The notes: a model not told the origin generated them from the sequence alone. DNA of 64,000 bases from Pelobates cultripes (GCA_933207985.1 OW240912.1:230095672-230159671); one strand, 5' to 3'. Positions 44,168-55,484 are shown, counted from the first letter of the stretch. Made by a program: numbers and translations.

Positions 44168-45603
44168 GATTCAATCAAATTGTATTTTGTTTCTTTATAT
44201 CAGCCAAGGCAGCCATGAATCACAATATGAGATGAATTTGCCATTTAGAAACAAAATTGCATTCCATTGAGTATTGGTATTCTATTTGGTTTAAAATGTC
44301 TTGCCACGTTGGAGGATGGCTAGATTTCCATTTACGGGCAATAGAAATCTTAGAAGCATACAGAATCTGTGTAATAAGATATTTATATTTTTTTTCCATT
44401 ACCGAGAAATCTAAGTTAAATAGGAAAAGAGAAGGTGAGAGTATTATAGTAACCTGAGTTCAGTCTGATATCAGAGAAGAAATACGTATCATAGTGTCAT
44501 TTAATAACTCACAATTGTACCATACATGTAATATTGTACCAATCGTTTTATGACATCTCCAACATATAGGTGAATATGCTTCGTACATTTAATGTAATTT
44601 AAAAGGAACCTGGTACCATCTATAAATCATCTATAGGTGTAATTCTAACAAAGATATCCAGTGAATATTTTTTTTAATTGGATTGTAGTTTGATACCATT
44701 CGTAGAGGGTATAATTTACATTGAGATCCTTCTCCCATTCCACTATTGGTGCAATTTTACCTGTCTCAACCTCATTTTCCATTAATTTTGTAGATCTGGA
44801 TATTAAGCCCTTAGTTCCTACTCTATCTAAATATCCTAAAATGGGGTGTGTACTAATAATCTGTTTTGAAGTTAGATAATGTTTAATCTTTAAATACCGA
44901 AAAATGTCTCTAGAGGGTATATTATATTTATTTATATTCAATATATTATTTTCATATAAGTCTGAAATTTTGTTTATCCCCTTTAACTTTCAATTGTACA
45001 TGTCCATATCGATCATGTTATACTGAAGAATTTATTTTCAGGGCTTGTATTATTATAGAATCCAAGCGGTTAAACTTAATTTTCAGTTTTTTTTTTTAAT
45101 ACATCCAACAGACTGACTACCAATTGATTTGAAGTATTACTTTGATTAAATACAGTTGGGTCATCTGACCAGAATATAGTGTTTAAGTTACCATATGGGT
45201 AATTTTCTTGTTCAATCTGGAACCGGGAATTATTTGGAATATTTAGTTTTGGACACACCATTAAATTAGCAACTAGACTTGTTAGATGTAACTTTTCTAT
45301 CTTTGGGAAAAAAATGCCACCTTTGTCATATTTGTTTTGTAAGATCTTCTGGGACATTCTTGATCGTTTATTACCCCAAACAAAATTAGAAAATAATCTT
45401 TGGAATTGTAGAATCCTATCTTTGCCTAGTTTGAAGGGTAAAGACCTGAATAAAAATAGCAATTTCGTAATAGAATATGCATTCACTATATTCAATCGCC
45501 CCAACCATGAAATTTCAATTTTGCCCCACTTAGTCAATTGTTTATGGGTTGTAGTATATAAGGTTCCATAGTTTCGGGGAAATATATTCTGAATATTAAA
45601 AGA
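44168..45603 (-). mobile_element. L1 LINE 3' half, minus strand
   Basis: Carries the C-terminal third of an L1 ORF2 (see the pseudogene entry). It is AT-rich, like the L1 on the other strand that starts at 45604, so the two meet 5' to 5'. Its 3' end abuts the CR1 piece, without a visible poly(A). Confidence 0.75.
44190..45540 (-). pseudogene. L1 ORF2 C-terminal relic
   Basis: Blocks on the minus strand, from right to left: KIEISWLGRLNIVNAYSITK then LLFLFRSLPFKL (about 45425-45525), FSNFVWGNKRSRMSQKIL (about 45350-45410), KGGIFFPKIEKLHL (about 45290-45335), YLKIKHYLTSKQII (about 44850-44895), a zinc-knuckle-like CWRCHKTIGTILHVWYNC (about 44510-44565) and ASKISIARKWKS (about 44320-44365). These are the thumb, linker and CCHC regions of L1 ORF2p. 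The RT catalytic part lies beyond the truncation point. Stops between blocks make it non-functional. Confidence 0.8.
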
Positions 45604-45987
45604 AAGGGGGTGTGAGACGGCATGACGTAACTAAGTGCACACCGGGAGGTGGAGCCAGGAGACCCATGCAGAGGGAGACGCTTAGGTGAGGAGACGGAGA
45701 GAGACGAAGAGTGACTGAGTGTAGGTTTCCATTTGAAAAGACAAGACAGGAGAACCAGTGAAAATAAGTTTATTAAAATTCCCCTTTCCCTTCACAATCC
45801 CCTTACTTGACGGGTTTGTTGTTTACCCATATCTGCATTAAACTGAGATCCAGGAGAGAGGACCAAGTGTGAACTGAAAGGAGCAGAAGGCTCTCCTTAG
45901 CCACGAGGTGGAACAGAAAAGACGCAGATATTCAGGTGCAGCTGAGATATTATAATCTTATAGCAGCAAAAATGAATACCTTTCTAA

Positions 45988-45992
45988 TCTTT
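45988..45992. repeat. Target site duplication TCTTT (left)
   Basis: Identical to 46597-46601 and directly brackets the LTR. Confidence 0.8.
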
Positions 45993-46050
45993 TGTCATGG
46001 TTCTCACCGCGACATACAGACAGACATGGTCGTCCCAGGAGTGCCCAGCA

Positions 46051-46112
46051 GGAGATTTGAACCAGGGTACTTTGCAGTCCTGGGACTGCTATTTTGCCTC
46101 TGAGCCACCAAG
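46051..46112 (-). repeat. tRNA-like sequence antisense inside LTR family B
   Basis: The minus strand has an A-box-like TGGCTCAGAGG (plus 46097-46107) and a B-box-like GGTTCAAATCTCC (plus 46051-46063), 33 bases apart, with an anticodon-arm-like GCAGT...ACTGC hairpin between them. This looks like a tRNA or tRNA-derived SINE lying in the U3 part of the LTR. Whether it is a SINE insertion or a native LTR part is open. Confidence 0.5.
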
Positions 46113-46221
46113 TAATAGCCAGAAGTCTATCTTGCCTTGTATCCAGCACTGGGGGCTGGACGTTATTCTGTGGCTACTCCAATATTCTCAGCACACCTGC
46201 AGCTGATGGCCTCATTAGCCA

Positions 46222-46232
46222 GGTATAAAACA
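46222..46232 (+). promoter_or_regulatory. TATA box of LTR family B
   Basis: GGTATAAAACA, in a position compatible with transcription starting about 30 bases downstream, near the CTCTCCCAGAAGGC block. Confidence 0.5.
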
Positions 46233-46596
46233 CTGCCTCTCCCAGAAGGCAGTGTCAGTTCCTTGACTCTGGTGATCATACTGCTGTTTTGTGTTCTCCA
46301 GTTTACTCTTGAACTTGGCTTGTTACTCCGAATATCCTGACTTCTGGCATCCTCTGACCTCGGCTTTCTTCTCATTTATCCTGATTTCTGGCACCCTCTG
46401 ACCTCTGGCTTACCCATGACGATTCTCCTGCTTTATCCGCTCCTGTACTGCGACTTGGAGAATTATCCTGCACAGCCCCCGTGCACCGACTCACAGGCCA
46501 GGTGAATTCTTACCTGACCACCTCGGCCTGTGTTTACTTGCAAGGGTGAGCATACATCTCTGCCTGCCGGACTCCCAACCCAGGTAAGCCCTGACA

Positions 46597-46601
46597 TCTT
46601 T
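46597..46601. repeat. Target site duplication TCTTT (right)
   Basis: Matches 45988-45992. Confidence 0.8.
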
Positions 46602-46639
46602 CATATATATGTGTTATAAGGTGGTTCTTAAAACAACAA

Positions 46640-47205
46640 ATCCTATATAAAAAAAAATTACAGAAAAAGAAAGAAAAGGGAAAGGGAGAAAAAGGAGAGA
46701 AACAAAGAAAATATATGAAACCACGTTTATAAAACTTAATATCTACTTCTCAAATAAAGCAGAAAGGAAAATAGAAGAGGAGACAAAGGGGGAAGGGAAG
46801 GATGGAAAGGGAAACTCAAAAGGAATGAAAAAATAAAAAGGAAAACTTAAACCTTGCATAAGTCAAAAATCTATAAAAACATGTAAATATATAAAGAACT
46901 TATTTACATAAGAGTATATACACACCGCTGAATATATTTATAACCTCACTCAAAGGAGGAAAAAAGAAGAGAGGGAAAGGAGAAGCAAGAGAAATTAAAA
47001 AAAAAAGAAAAGAAAATATTCATGTTGTAAATGGTCTTGTAAAAGGTCTCTCTCCCAGATCCTCACCTTTACATAAGAACGGCAGGGAGGAGGGTAAAAA
47101 CATAGAAACACAGAAGAGGTTAACTCTAAGAAAGGGAAAGAAGGAGGAAAAAGATAAAGGAAAATACATTTTTTATTTATTTTTTGTATTTGAGTTTACT
47201 GGTGT
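46640..47205 (+). other. Purine-rich L1 leader
   Basis: Strong strand asymmetry: long runs of A and G (AAAGAAAAGGGAAAGGGAGA, 46666-46685, and similar at 46760-46860 and 46960-47010). It lies between the L1 5' UTR start and ORF1, and has no coding frame. Confidence 0.6.
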
Positions 47206-47232
47206 GTGATATTACTTCTCCATATAAATAAA

Positions 47233-48063
47233 ATGGCAACAAAAAATGGAATTAAAAGGAAGGAAAGAGAAAAAATAGAAACGAACTCTAAATTCTACAG
47301 AAAACCCTTCAAATACAGAGCAATAACTAAACAAACTAAATTTGCCTATGGTGATGTCTATGAAGGAAGAAGATGCACCCATCACACAAACAGTTTTACA
47401 AGAATGTCTCAGTAGCCAGCTATTACAAATAAAATTTGACATTTTAAAAAAATTCAGAAAAACTACAAATAGATATTCAAGCAATTAAAGAAAAAGTCAA
47501 TGTAATAGAATTAAACAAGGAAGTCATTCAGAAGGAGCAACAATCAACGAAAGAACAACTAACCTAACCGATAAAATAGAAAAATTGGAAGCAAAAATCA
47601 ACGATATGGAAGATCGATCCAGAAGATCAAATCTAAGGATAAGAAACATCCCTGAAACCATAACACAAAAAAATTAAATCTATTTCTGATAGATATGTTT
47701 AACTCTCTAGGAACTCCAGCAGATGAACAACATATTCTATTGGAAAGATACCATTGTTTAACCCCTTAAGGACCAAACTTCTGGAATAAAAGGGAATCAT
47801 GACATGTCACACATGTCTCTGCATGACCAATAAAATAACAGATGAAAAATTCAAGGATATACAAATCTTTCAAGACTTCTCAATAAACACAAGACTCTGG
47901 AGAACAGAATTTAGTTCATATTTAATTATCTTAACAAAACACAATGTAAAATATAATTGGGGTTACCCGCATAAACTCAAGGTCACTTCAGTTTAATTGA
48001 AATTAAACAAGCAACCCAGTTAAAAGAATGGTTATCCATAAATAAACTGGATCAAACCTACTA
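47233..48063 (+). pseudogene. L1 ORF1 relic, interrupted by a MITE
   Basis: ORF1p-type chaperone. Starts MATKNGIKRKEREKIET at 47233, then after a stop (47413) shifts frame to LTDKIEKLEAKINDMEDRSR and RSNLRIRNIPETI (about 47563-47660), the end of the coiled coil plus the E-D-R-S-R-R-x-N-x-R-I-R motif that opens the RRM. An 80-bp-family MITE is inserted at 47758. The frame resumes at about 47818 with KDIQIFQDFSINTRLWRTEF and KYNWGYPHKLKV (to 47993), the C-terminal domain. Stops, frameshifts and the MITE make it non-functional. Confidence 0.8.
47758..47818. mobile_element. 80-bp palindromic MITE, copy 2, truncated, inside L1 ORF1
   Basis: TTAACCCCTTAAGGACCAAA to GACATGTCACACATGTC, in the orientation of the copy at 61183. 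The right inverted end is missing. It lies in the middle of the L1 ORF1 relic. Confidence 0.8.
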
Positions 48064-48499
48064 AGTTTAAGAGAAATAAAAAGAAACAAAAGAAGAGATG
48101 AAGAAAGAAACAAGTGAATAATTGTTGAAATGAAAAAGTTCAGAAGAACAAGAGATATAAAGGAAGGGACTTTCTGCTTTTTGTTTTTTTTCTTCATCCC
48201 TCTCTCTTTCTATTATAGAAAGAACAAAGTATACTATATTAAAAATAAGGGGAGAATTAAGGAAATCACAAAAGTTAGTCACTTTTATAAAATGAAAACA
48301 ATTAGAAGAGTAAAAGTTTTGTCACTAATACTATTGAAGCACAACATAAAGGTTATAAAGGGAAATGGAAGAGATGGGGGGAAATTAAATTAAAGGGGAA
48401 TTTATCTGATGTTTATATAAAAAAAAAAATAACACATATTGGGAATATCACATGTAATGTAATATGAACATGAGAAATAAGATTAAATAATATATAAAT

Positions 48500-51400
48500 T
48501 AGAGTAGCCATAGTGATTGCTAAATCTATAAATTTTGAATTAATATACCAGATACTAGATCCACAAGGGCGATACATGATACTAGTATGTAAAATAAATG
48601 AGGAGATCTATACATTAATTAATGTATATCTACCCAATATTTCCCCACTGTGTCACCTCAAGAAAATATTGGCCATTGCCGATAAAGTAAAAAAAGGAAT
48701 GGTAATTGTAGCAGGGGACTTTAATTGCAATTCTGATGTGGATATGGATAAAAAATATTTAAAAGGTATAAACAGTAACAAAAAACAAATAAAGAAACAA
48801 ACATCTATGCTTACAAATACTTTAAAAACTTTGATTTATATGATACATGGAGAGTTTATCATCCAGGAGAGAAGGATTTTACCTATTTATCTAGAGTACA
48901 TCTTTCATATTCCTGCATTGATCTAATATGCAGTAATCAAATACTATTGAAGAGAATAAATAAAGTCAATATAATTAATTAATAATACCTGGTCAAATCA
49001 TAATATTCTTATGTTGGAAATTAAAGATAGATTAAAATTTAATAATAGACCACCATGGAGACTTAACACATTCTTATTAAATTCAAAAGACAATAGAAAC
49101 TATATATCAAATTTAATATCCTTATACTTTAAAGAAAATAACCCAGAAGATACATCACCGGCAAATAATTGGTGTGCCTTTAAAGCAATTATTAGAGGAC
49201 ATCTAATTAAATTAAATCAAGAATTCAAATTGAAACAGAGAAAAAAAACTTAGCTGATCTGTATATTCTTTTTTCTGATTTGTCAAATAAAAATAAACAA
49301 TATCCATCAAATGATAGATATTTAGAAATTTTAAAAATTCAAGCAGAAATTTTATACTAAATTAAGACAAAATTCAATTAAAGCAATGAAAAAAACAAAA
49401 ACAAAATTATTTGCTAAAGGTAACAGAGTAGATAAATTATTATCCAATAAACTTAAAAAAATAATACAAAACAAGATAAAAATAATTGTTGATGACAAAA
49501 CTTTAATGTCTCCAGAATTGATTGGTATGGCCTCTAACATTTACTACAAATCCTTATATAATATAGAAAATCCATCACACGATTCAGATATAAAGATTTC
49601 CAAAATTTTAAATTACCAAAATTGACAGATCTTCAAAAAGCAAACTTAAATCAACCTATAATGATAAATGAAGTGGAACAAGCTATAGCTAAATTAGAGC
49701 TTCAAAAAACCGATGGTCTTAGTAATATCTTTTACAAGTCATTTAAATCAAATTTAATAGAACAGTTAACATCTACATTTAATGATATTGTACACCAAGG
49801 TTATTTTCCGATAGAATTAACAAGAGCAAATATAATTCCAATTCTCAAACACAATAAAAAAAATGCAGCATATCTAGAAAATTATAGACCAATATCTCTC
49901 TTAAATACAGATAATAAATTATTTGCCTCAATTTTAGCAGAGAGGTTAAAACCAACTTTAAATAATTTGATTCAGACCAAATAGGTTTTATACCAAACAG
50001 ATTTTCAGGATCAAATATAAGGAAACATTTGCATATAATGGATTCAGAAGAAAGAACAGGTGATCCCCTGCTGACTCAGTCGATTGACGCTGAAAAAGCG
50101 TTTGATGGAGTCAGCTGGAAATTTATGAGTAAATCATTAAAATAATTTGGCATGGAGGGTGGAATGTATAAAGCAATTATGTCTATGTATTATTCCCCAT
50201 CAGCAAGATCAGTTGGACACGGTATTTTATCAGATTGGTTCGCTTTGAACAACGGAACTAGAAAGGGATGCCCACTTTCTCCAATACTCTATGTCTCATC
50301 TATTCAACCGTTCGCAATGAAAATCAGAGAGAATCAAAAAATGTAAGGCTTTTCAATGAATCACAAACAATATAAAATAAATCTATATGCAGATGATTTT
50401 TTTTTACACTAACAAACGCAAAGAAATCTCTAATAAACCTAATGGAGGAAATCTCCACTTTTAGTAAAGTATCAAATTATAAAATTAATATACAAAAATC
50501 AACAATTCTAAAAATATAGACCCAGATCTAAAAAATCTAATAAAAACTCAATATAATTTTACATGGATAAAATATAGGTTTCAATATCTGGGTATTAAAT
50601 TACAAAAAAAATAATTGATCTGATGGAATTAAATTTCATAGAACTATTGAAATCCACAAATCATGTATTTAAAGAATGGAGGAAAGTGGAGCACTCCTGG
50701 TGGGGGTGGATACATTTAGTCAATTCATATATTCTTCTGAGATGGTCATATTTATTCCAAATGATCCCTTAATCAATTCCTAAAATGTGGTTAACTATGA
50801 TACAATCAAGTTATGCCGATTTCGTCTGGAGCAAAGACACCAAGAATAAACCAGAAAGTGTTATCCCTAAAAAAAACAAAGGAGGTCTTGGTGTCCCAGA
50901 CATAAGAAAACTGTATCAATCTAGCATGTTAACTCATATTTACAGAATGCAAATTTGTTCTCCAGAATTAGATGGATGGCAAGAATTAGAGAAAAATGCT
51001 ATCGGAGGTATAGATATATCTTTAGTTGTATGGAATGTAAAAGAAAAACGGTTAATATTAGATCTAAAATATAAGAACAAAATTTTAAGTCAAACAAACG
51101 AAGCATGGATTAAAATTAAAAGAAAACAAATTACCTCAAAGTTAATTACAACACTGAACATTAATATTCTACAATTGACAACCCAAGATTTAGATTTTAA
51201 ATGATGGAAACAAAAATGAATTGAGTATATATTTGATCTTGTTGATCAAGGTCAAGTTAAACCTTTTGCAAAATTAAGAAAATAATATGATCTCCCAAAT
51301 TCCCAGATCTTCAGCTATTTAAGAATTAAAAATATTCTTAATAAATATTTAGTTTAGGAACTTACAACTATAATTTCTAAAATAGAAAAAACATTTAATT

Positions 51401-51650
51401 ACACAAGAATTGAAAAAATATTATCGAAATCAACAAAGCTGATGGCAAACAGATACCCCCAAAACAATCCCTGCCATACTTAGGTGGGAAAAAGATCTGG
51501 AAATCAGGATAGATAGAGAGGAGTGGGTAAAATCATTTTTAATTCTTCTTCAATTATTCATTGTCTGAATTTGATAGAAATGCAATATGAAATACTCGAT
51601 AGATGGTATTGAGTTCCAACTAGATCAGCAAAAAGAACAAGCTCTGATCC
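48500..51650 (+). pseudogene. L1 ORF2 relic: endonuclease, RT, C-terminus
   Basis: Endonuclease: YTLINVYLPNISP (about 48610-48648) and VIVAGDFNCNSDVD (48703-48745, catalytic G-D-F-N). RT: EQAIAKLELQKTDGLSNIFY (about 49678-49737), ENYRPISLLNTDNKLFASI (49878-49935), SIDAEKAFDGVSWKFM (about 50083-50128), GTRKGCPLSPILY (50255-50293) and YADDFF (50386-50403, catalytic box intact). Thumb and C-terminus: YADFVWSKDTKNKPES (50814-50860), KGGLGVPDIRKLYQSSML (50879-50930), then LDRWY near 51597. The endonuclease N-terminus is lost and frames change repeatedly. Mobilises its own RNA when intact; here dead. Confidence 0.85.
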
Positions 51651-51689
51651 ATTAAGCGAAGAACTCAACCAGACCTCTAAACATGTCCT

Positions 51690-52148
51690 GCAGAAAGCTT
51701 GACTGAAATTAGGTCATGCAGCAAGCACACCAGCACACCAACAAATCTACAACAGAATGGCTGAAAAATAAAAAAAATAAAGGTGGTGCAATTGCCCAGT
51801 CAAAGTCCAGACCTCAACTGGATGGAAATGCTGTAGTGGGGCCAAGATTCCTCCACAACAATGTGAGAGACCGATAAATTACTTCAGGTTATTGCTGCTA
51901 AAGGTGATTCCACAAGCTATGGAATCATAATGTGTACTTCGTTTTTCACACATGGCTTTTTGATTTTGGCTTTATTTTTGTTAAATAAATGACATTGTGT
52001 AATATTTCATGTGTTGTTGTTCGTGTGAGGTTGTATTTATCTAATTGTAGGCCCTGCTAAGGAAAATATGATTGTTGCTATGTCCTGATGTGTAAAACCA
52101 AAGATTTCAAAGAGGGTGTACTTTCTTTTTCCCATGACTGTGTGTAAA
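51690..52148 (+). mobile_element. Tc1-like transposon 3' fragment
   Basis: Encodes AQSKSRPQLDGNAV or, in another frame, PSQSPDLNWMEML (51797-51833), the third-acid SPDLNP-I-E region of a Tc1 transposase with N-P changed to N-W. After a small deletion the frame continues with PPQQCERPINYFRLLLLK-like sequence. The non-coding end is GTGTACTTTCTTTTTCCCAT at 52119. Only one side remains. It is a different family from the element at 25350. Confidence 0.6.
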
Positions 52149-53389
52149 TACAAGATAGCTAAATAACCTCAACTCACAAATTATTCAATATATAGAAAAA
52201 GAAACATAGAAAATACACAGACATTCTAACCCATCTAGTGACCCATCTAGAAGATTGGCAATCAAAAACAATGGTACAGTATGTGCCATAAACAGAAAAT
52301 ATGCAGTGAGCATCTGTCTTTATTACAAATTTGCTTGAGTATACTCATAACAGTAACCCAGTCACAAATCTATAACTGTGCTCAGTATTTCAAGAACTAA
52401 CCGGTCGATTAGAAGGAAGAGTGATGTGATTTAAAGGCTTAATATGTTATTCTTTATCATCCCTTATTCTACTGTAATTGTAGTAAGAGCAGGTATTGTA
52501 CATGGGAAATATAAATGATTCCAATAAATAAGTCTACAAAAGGTTCATATGAAAATTATATAAAATAGATTCAAATACACAGCAGGCACAGGTTTGGACA
52601 GACATTTGACAGGCACATTTCAGATTTTGCATACATAGGGATAGTGGCAGACAAACCCTTGAAAACATCACAGAGGAAATAAAAAGCAGAGAGTGTATGC
52701 TATCATAGCCAGATGGTACATCTCAAGACTGACAGAATACAACCAGTTGAATCCACTTTAGCAAAATGCAAATATGTGGATAAGAGCTGTAATCCAACTG
52801 AAATAACGCTGGATTGAAAACTAGCCAACATCCTGACCAAAGACATCAAGCAAGCAAAGGATAAGAGGAATAGTAAATAATAAATGTATGTTTTCACATC
52901 TTTAGCTGGTGCTGGTGCTTTGTGGGGCTTTTGCTTTGTGTATGTCTAGGCAAAATATCCTGAAGCCAGCAGAGATTGTTATGCTAATTGCTGTATAATT
53001 TGTGACCATAAGTAGGTGCATTTCTAAAGCAACTAAGAGGACGTATAACCATTTGCTTCAAACAATGACCTCTATTAGAGATAATCATGTTTATCAGCAG
53101 GTTACTGGGTTCTGATAATCCCTTTAACAGTTTGGATCAATAATATTACAGTTAAAGCTTATTGGAATATTGGAAATCTATAAATATTGTTTTGAATACA
53201 CAAACCAATACCTACATTTTACATTGGAAATATTGGCTTCAGGAATTCAATTCCATTTATTTGGCTCATAATCTGCCATAAATGGCCTCATTGAATATGA
53301 CACTTAAAATCAGTTGATAGATGCTGGGTTTTTTTTTTTTTGTATTTGCCCATGTAGCAAATGGTCAAATAGTTAAACACAAAAGCCTA
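52149..53389. other. AT-rich intergenic DNA, nothing recognised
   Basis: No gene or named repeat supported. Confidence 0.5.
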
Positions 53390-54480
53390 AAGGGGGTCAA
53401 TTTGACCCCAACATTAGTAGAAGGGAGGCTTTAAACCTTCAGGTGAGGGCATCACTGCTAAACAGTAAGCAGGCAGTCTTTGAGAATACCCATATCTATG
53501 TCTGTAAGTATGTGCATATCTATGGAACATATGTATGTGGGACTGCTTGTGATCCTGATGTGTGTAGTGTTTATGGCAAAGCTGCATGACAATGTGAGTT
53601 GTGCATGACTGTATTTGTATGGGGTTGACTGTCAATTTTGACATCTAAAAGCAGGTTTTTAATTGATTTTTTACTATTTGTCCATGGCACCTCTAACCGG
53701 TAGTGAACACATAGTGAGAAATGCCAAAGGGGTCAACATGCCTCCCACATTAGTTAAGGGAAGGTTTTAAGCCTCCCTTATGCCTCCACTCACCATGTTG
53801 TCATCCACATGCCGTGACCATCACTGTTATTAAAAACTAGTGAGTGTGCAGCTATTGCTATAATAAATATCCTAAATATTGTGCACCCCCAAAATAAATT
53901 TGGTCAGTGTCTACACCGCTCCCCAAGGTGGCTAGGTTTTCTTTCCATGGGCTCAGGATAATTAATTAATTAATTAATTTTATTTGTGTTGTTGTTTTTT
54001 GGGAATCAGGCATTTTTTTTGTTTTTAATAGTAGAATCGGGAATTCATGTTTTCCTACCTTTAGCTTTTTTAGGTTGTAGAAAAGAAGATTTAAGAAGAA
54101 AATTTTTTTTTTTTTTTTTTTTACAGGTTTTAGATTTATTATTTTATTAAGGGTTGGCTAAGGGGACCACTAGCCACCTTCAGGGTGTGGGGGTGAACAC
54201 TAGCCAAAATTTTCAGACAATGATATACATTCACCCCTCGTATATTTATTAGTAGCCCCTACCCGGTGTTGGAACGACATGGCCCCACATTTTTTATATT
54301 TATTATAGCATCCAACCATGGGTGGGGGCTGGTGATACAACAGAACCTTCCTTTATTATAAATATTATTGTCCTCACCTGCTGCCCATGGGTTGATGCTG
54401 CAGGGGGACATTAGGTTTAGGATTAAAACTGCCTTTATCCTACAATTGACACCCCCATGGGCCTTTTCAAATTTGTATTT
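53390..54480. repeat. Decayed relative of the GC-rich repeat family of 12-15 kb
   Basis: Shares GGGGGTCAATTTGACCCCAA (53393-53412) with GGGGGTCATATTGACCCCAA (14455-14474), and CCATGGGTGGGGGC words with 12-13.4 kb. It contains near-duplicates of its own: AGGGGGTCAATTTGACCCC... (53391) against AAGGGGTCAACATGCCTCCC (53728), both followed by ACATTAGT and a GGCTTTAA/TTTTAAGCCTCCC block. A (TTAA)n run is at 53950-53970. No frame. Confidence 0.45.
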
Positions 54481-54739
54481 CTTTATTATTGACTAACAGA
54501 GTTAGAAATTGAAAACATTTAAACATCTGAACTATACCAAGTCTAGAAGCATGTTTATATCTACAGATTTTTTGCAGATAACTTTACTCAACTATATGTA
54601 AGGGGACAGGCACAAAGAACTTAATTGAAACATAAAACTAAGGAGCATATGTTTTATGGTACTTAAATAGTAATTTTAACCTATTTACTAGCACCCCTTT
54701 ACATCTATGATTCCCATATAGTGAAATGGTGTAACCAGA
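54481..54739. other. Intergenic DNA, nothing recognised
   Basis: AT-rich, no supported feature. Confidence 0.4.
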
Positions 54740-54955
54740 AGCTTGGTATGAGATAGAAACACTGAGAAGGGGAAATTTTGATTTAGCTTGTATCCTTTGG
54801 ATTGATCTTAATGATAAAATGTTCTCAGTAACAGGATCAAATTTAATACTAGATAATTTAATAACATTCTGGAAGAAGTTTCTTGAAAGAAATAAGTTAG
54901 ATATCAGTGTATCTCTATGGATAAAGTTCAGCGTGTGGAGCAGTATTCATTTTGT
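54740..54955 (+). pseudogene. L1 ORF2 C-terminal fragment, left part
   Basis: The frame at 54819 reads GSNLILDNLITFWKKFLERN then KLDISVSLWIKF, similar to the D-x-L-x-x-W-K-K segment of L1 ORF2 C-termini. It appears to continue at 55485 after a block of later insertions. No stops within this short piece, but no start or catalytic domain either. Confidence 0.5.
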
Positions 54956-54959
54956 TGGA

Positions 54960-55078
54960 AAAGTTCAATTTAGTTTTAGTCATAGTCATTTGACTAAAAA
55001 GCTATTTTTGTTTTAGTCATATTTTAGTCATTTGAATTATTTTAGTTTTAGTCTAGTTTCCGTTGACTAAATCTCCAG
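54960..55078. repeat. TTTTAGTCA-unit repeat
   Basis: Six or so copies of TTTTAGTCA or TTTAGTC with AT-rich spacers, plus an inverted TTGACTAAA at both sides (54990 and 55063). A short interspersed repeat of unknown class that splits the L1 fragment. Confidence 0.65.
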
Positions 55079-55079
55079 T

Positions 55080-55334
55080 TGTCAGGTTCACAGTTTAGTG
55101 GACGGAGCCCAAGATGCAGATGGGTGCTGAAGGCAATGGACCAAGTTCGCAGTGCAAAAGGATCAGATGAAGTGAGTAGTCGGGGAAGCCAAAGGTCAGG
55201 ACAGGCGACACAGGTTCAGAAGCGATGATACAGGCAAGGGTCAAAATCAGGATACAACAGGATAGTCTCTTAAGGTCTTTACACAATCAGGAGTACAGTA
55301 CAACTGAGCAAAGTGTGACTTAAATAGGGAAGCA
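55080..55334 (-). mobile_element. LTR-like fragment, minus orientation
   Basis: Plus strand TGTCAGGTTCACAGTTTAGT and GGAGCCCAAGATG resemble the first bases of the LTR-like block at 13412 (CAGTTTA, GGAGCCCAA). On the minus strand a TATTTAAG box (55318-55325) precedes a TCCTGATTTTGACCCTTGCC U5-like stretch. U3 is replaced by a MITE end at 55335. No target duplication found. Confidence 0.45.
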
Positions 55335-55451
55335 CCTCTAGTGGCCATCTGAGTGACTGCCACTGAAGAAAAGGCCTGCAGGGAAAGGGAGTAGACACCA
55401 AAGCCACTACATTAAGCTGTAGTTGTTCTTGTGATTATAGTGTCCTTTTAA
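55335..55451. mobile_element. TTAA MITE 3' part (Kolobok/T2-like relative)
   Basis: Ends AGTGTCCTTTTAA. Subterminal palindrome AAGCCACTACATTAAGCTGT/ AGTTGTTCTTGTGATTATAG parallels the subterminal palindrome of the MITEs at 1720 and 31178, and CCTCTAGTGGCCATCT parallels the CTCTAGTGGCTTTCTC block of the first copy. Only one end is present. Confidence 0.6.
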
Positions 55452-55484
55452 CCAAAAGGTATATTTAAATTTAAATATAGTTTT

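Larger units (their letters stand above)
45993..46596 (+). mobile_element. Solo LTR, 604 bp (family B)
   Basis: Starts TGTCATGG and ends CCCTGACA (TGTCA...TGACA short inverted ends), with a perfect 5-bp duplication TCTTT on both sides. The interior has a TATA box (TATAAAA, 46224-46230) followed by a CTTGGCTTG...TGACTTCTGGCATCCTCTGA pyrimidine-rich R/U5-like part. The TCTGGCATCCTCTGACCTC / TCTGGCACCCTCTGACCTC words are tandem. It interrupts the L1 5' UTR. Probably Gypsy-like, but no coding part is present to prove it. Confidence 0.85.
45604..51650 (+). mobile_element. AT-rich L1 LINE, near full length, with nested insertions
   Basis: GGGGGTGTGAGACGGCATGA marks the 5' UTR start (compare GGGGGTGGAACC at 5294). 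A solo LTR is nested at 45993-46596. After a purine-rich leader come ORF1 (47233-48063) and ORF2 (48500-51650). With the LTR removed the element is about 5.4 kb. The 3' end is lost where a Tc1-type fragment starts (51690). AT-rich codon use separates it from the GC-richer L1 at 19-24.5 kb. Confidence 0.8.

Noticed and set aside
44168..51650. One L1 insertion with a twin-priming 5' inversion
   Set aside because: Both the minus-strand and the plus-strand part contain the ORF2 C-terminal region, so they cannot be two halves of one copy.
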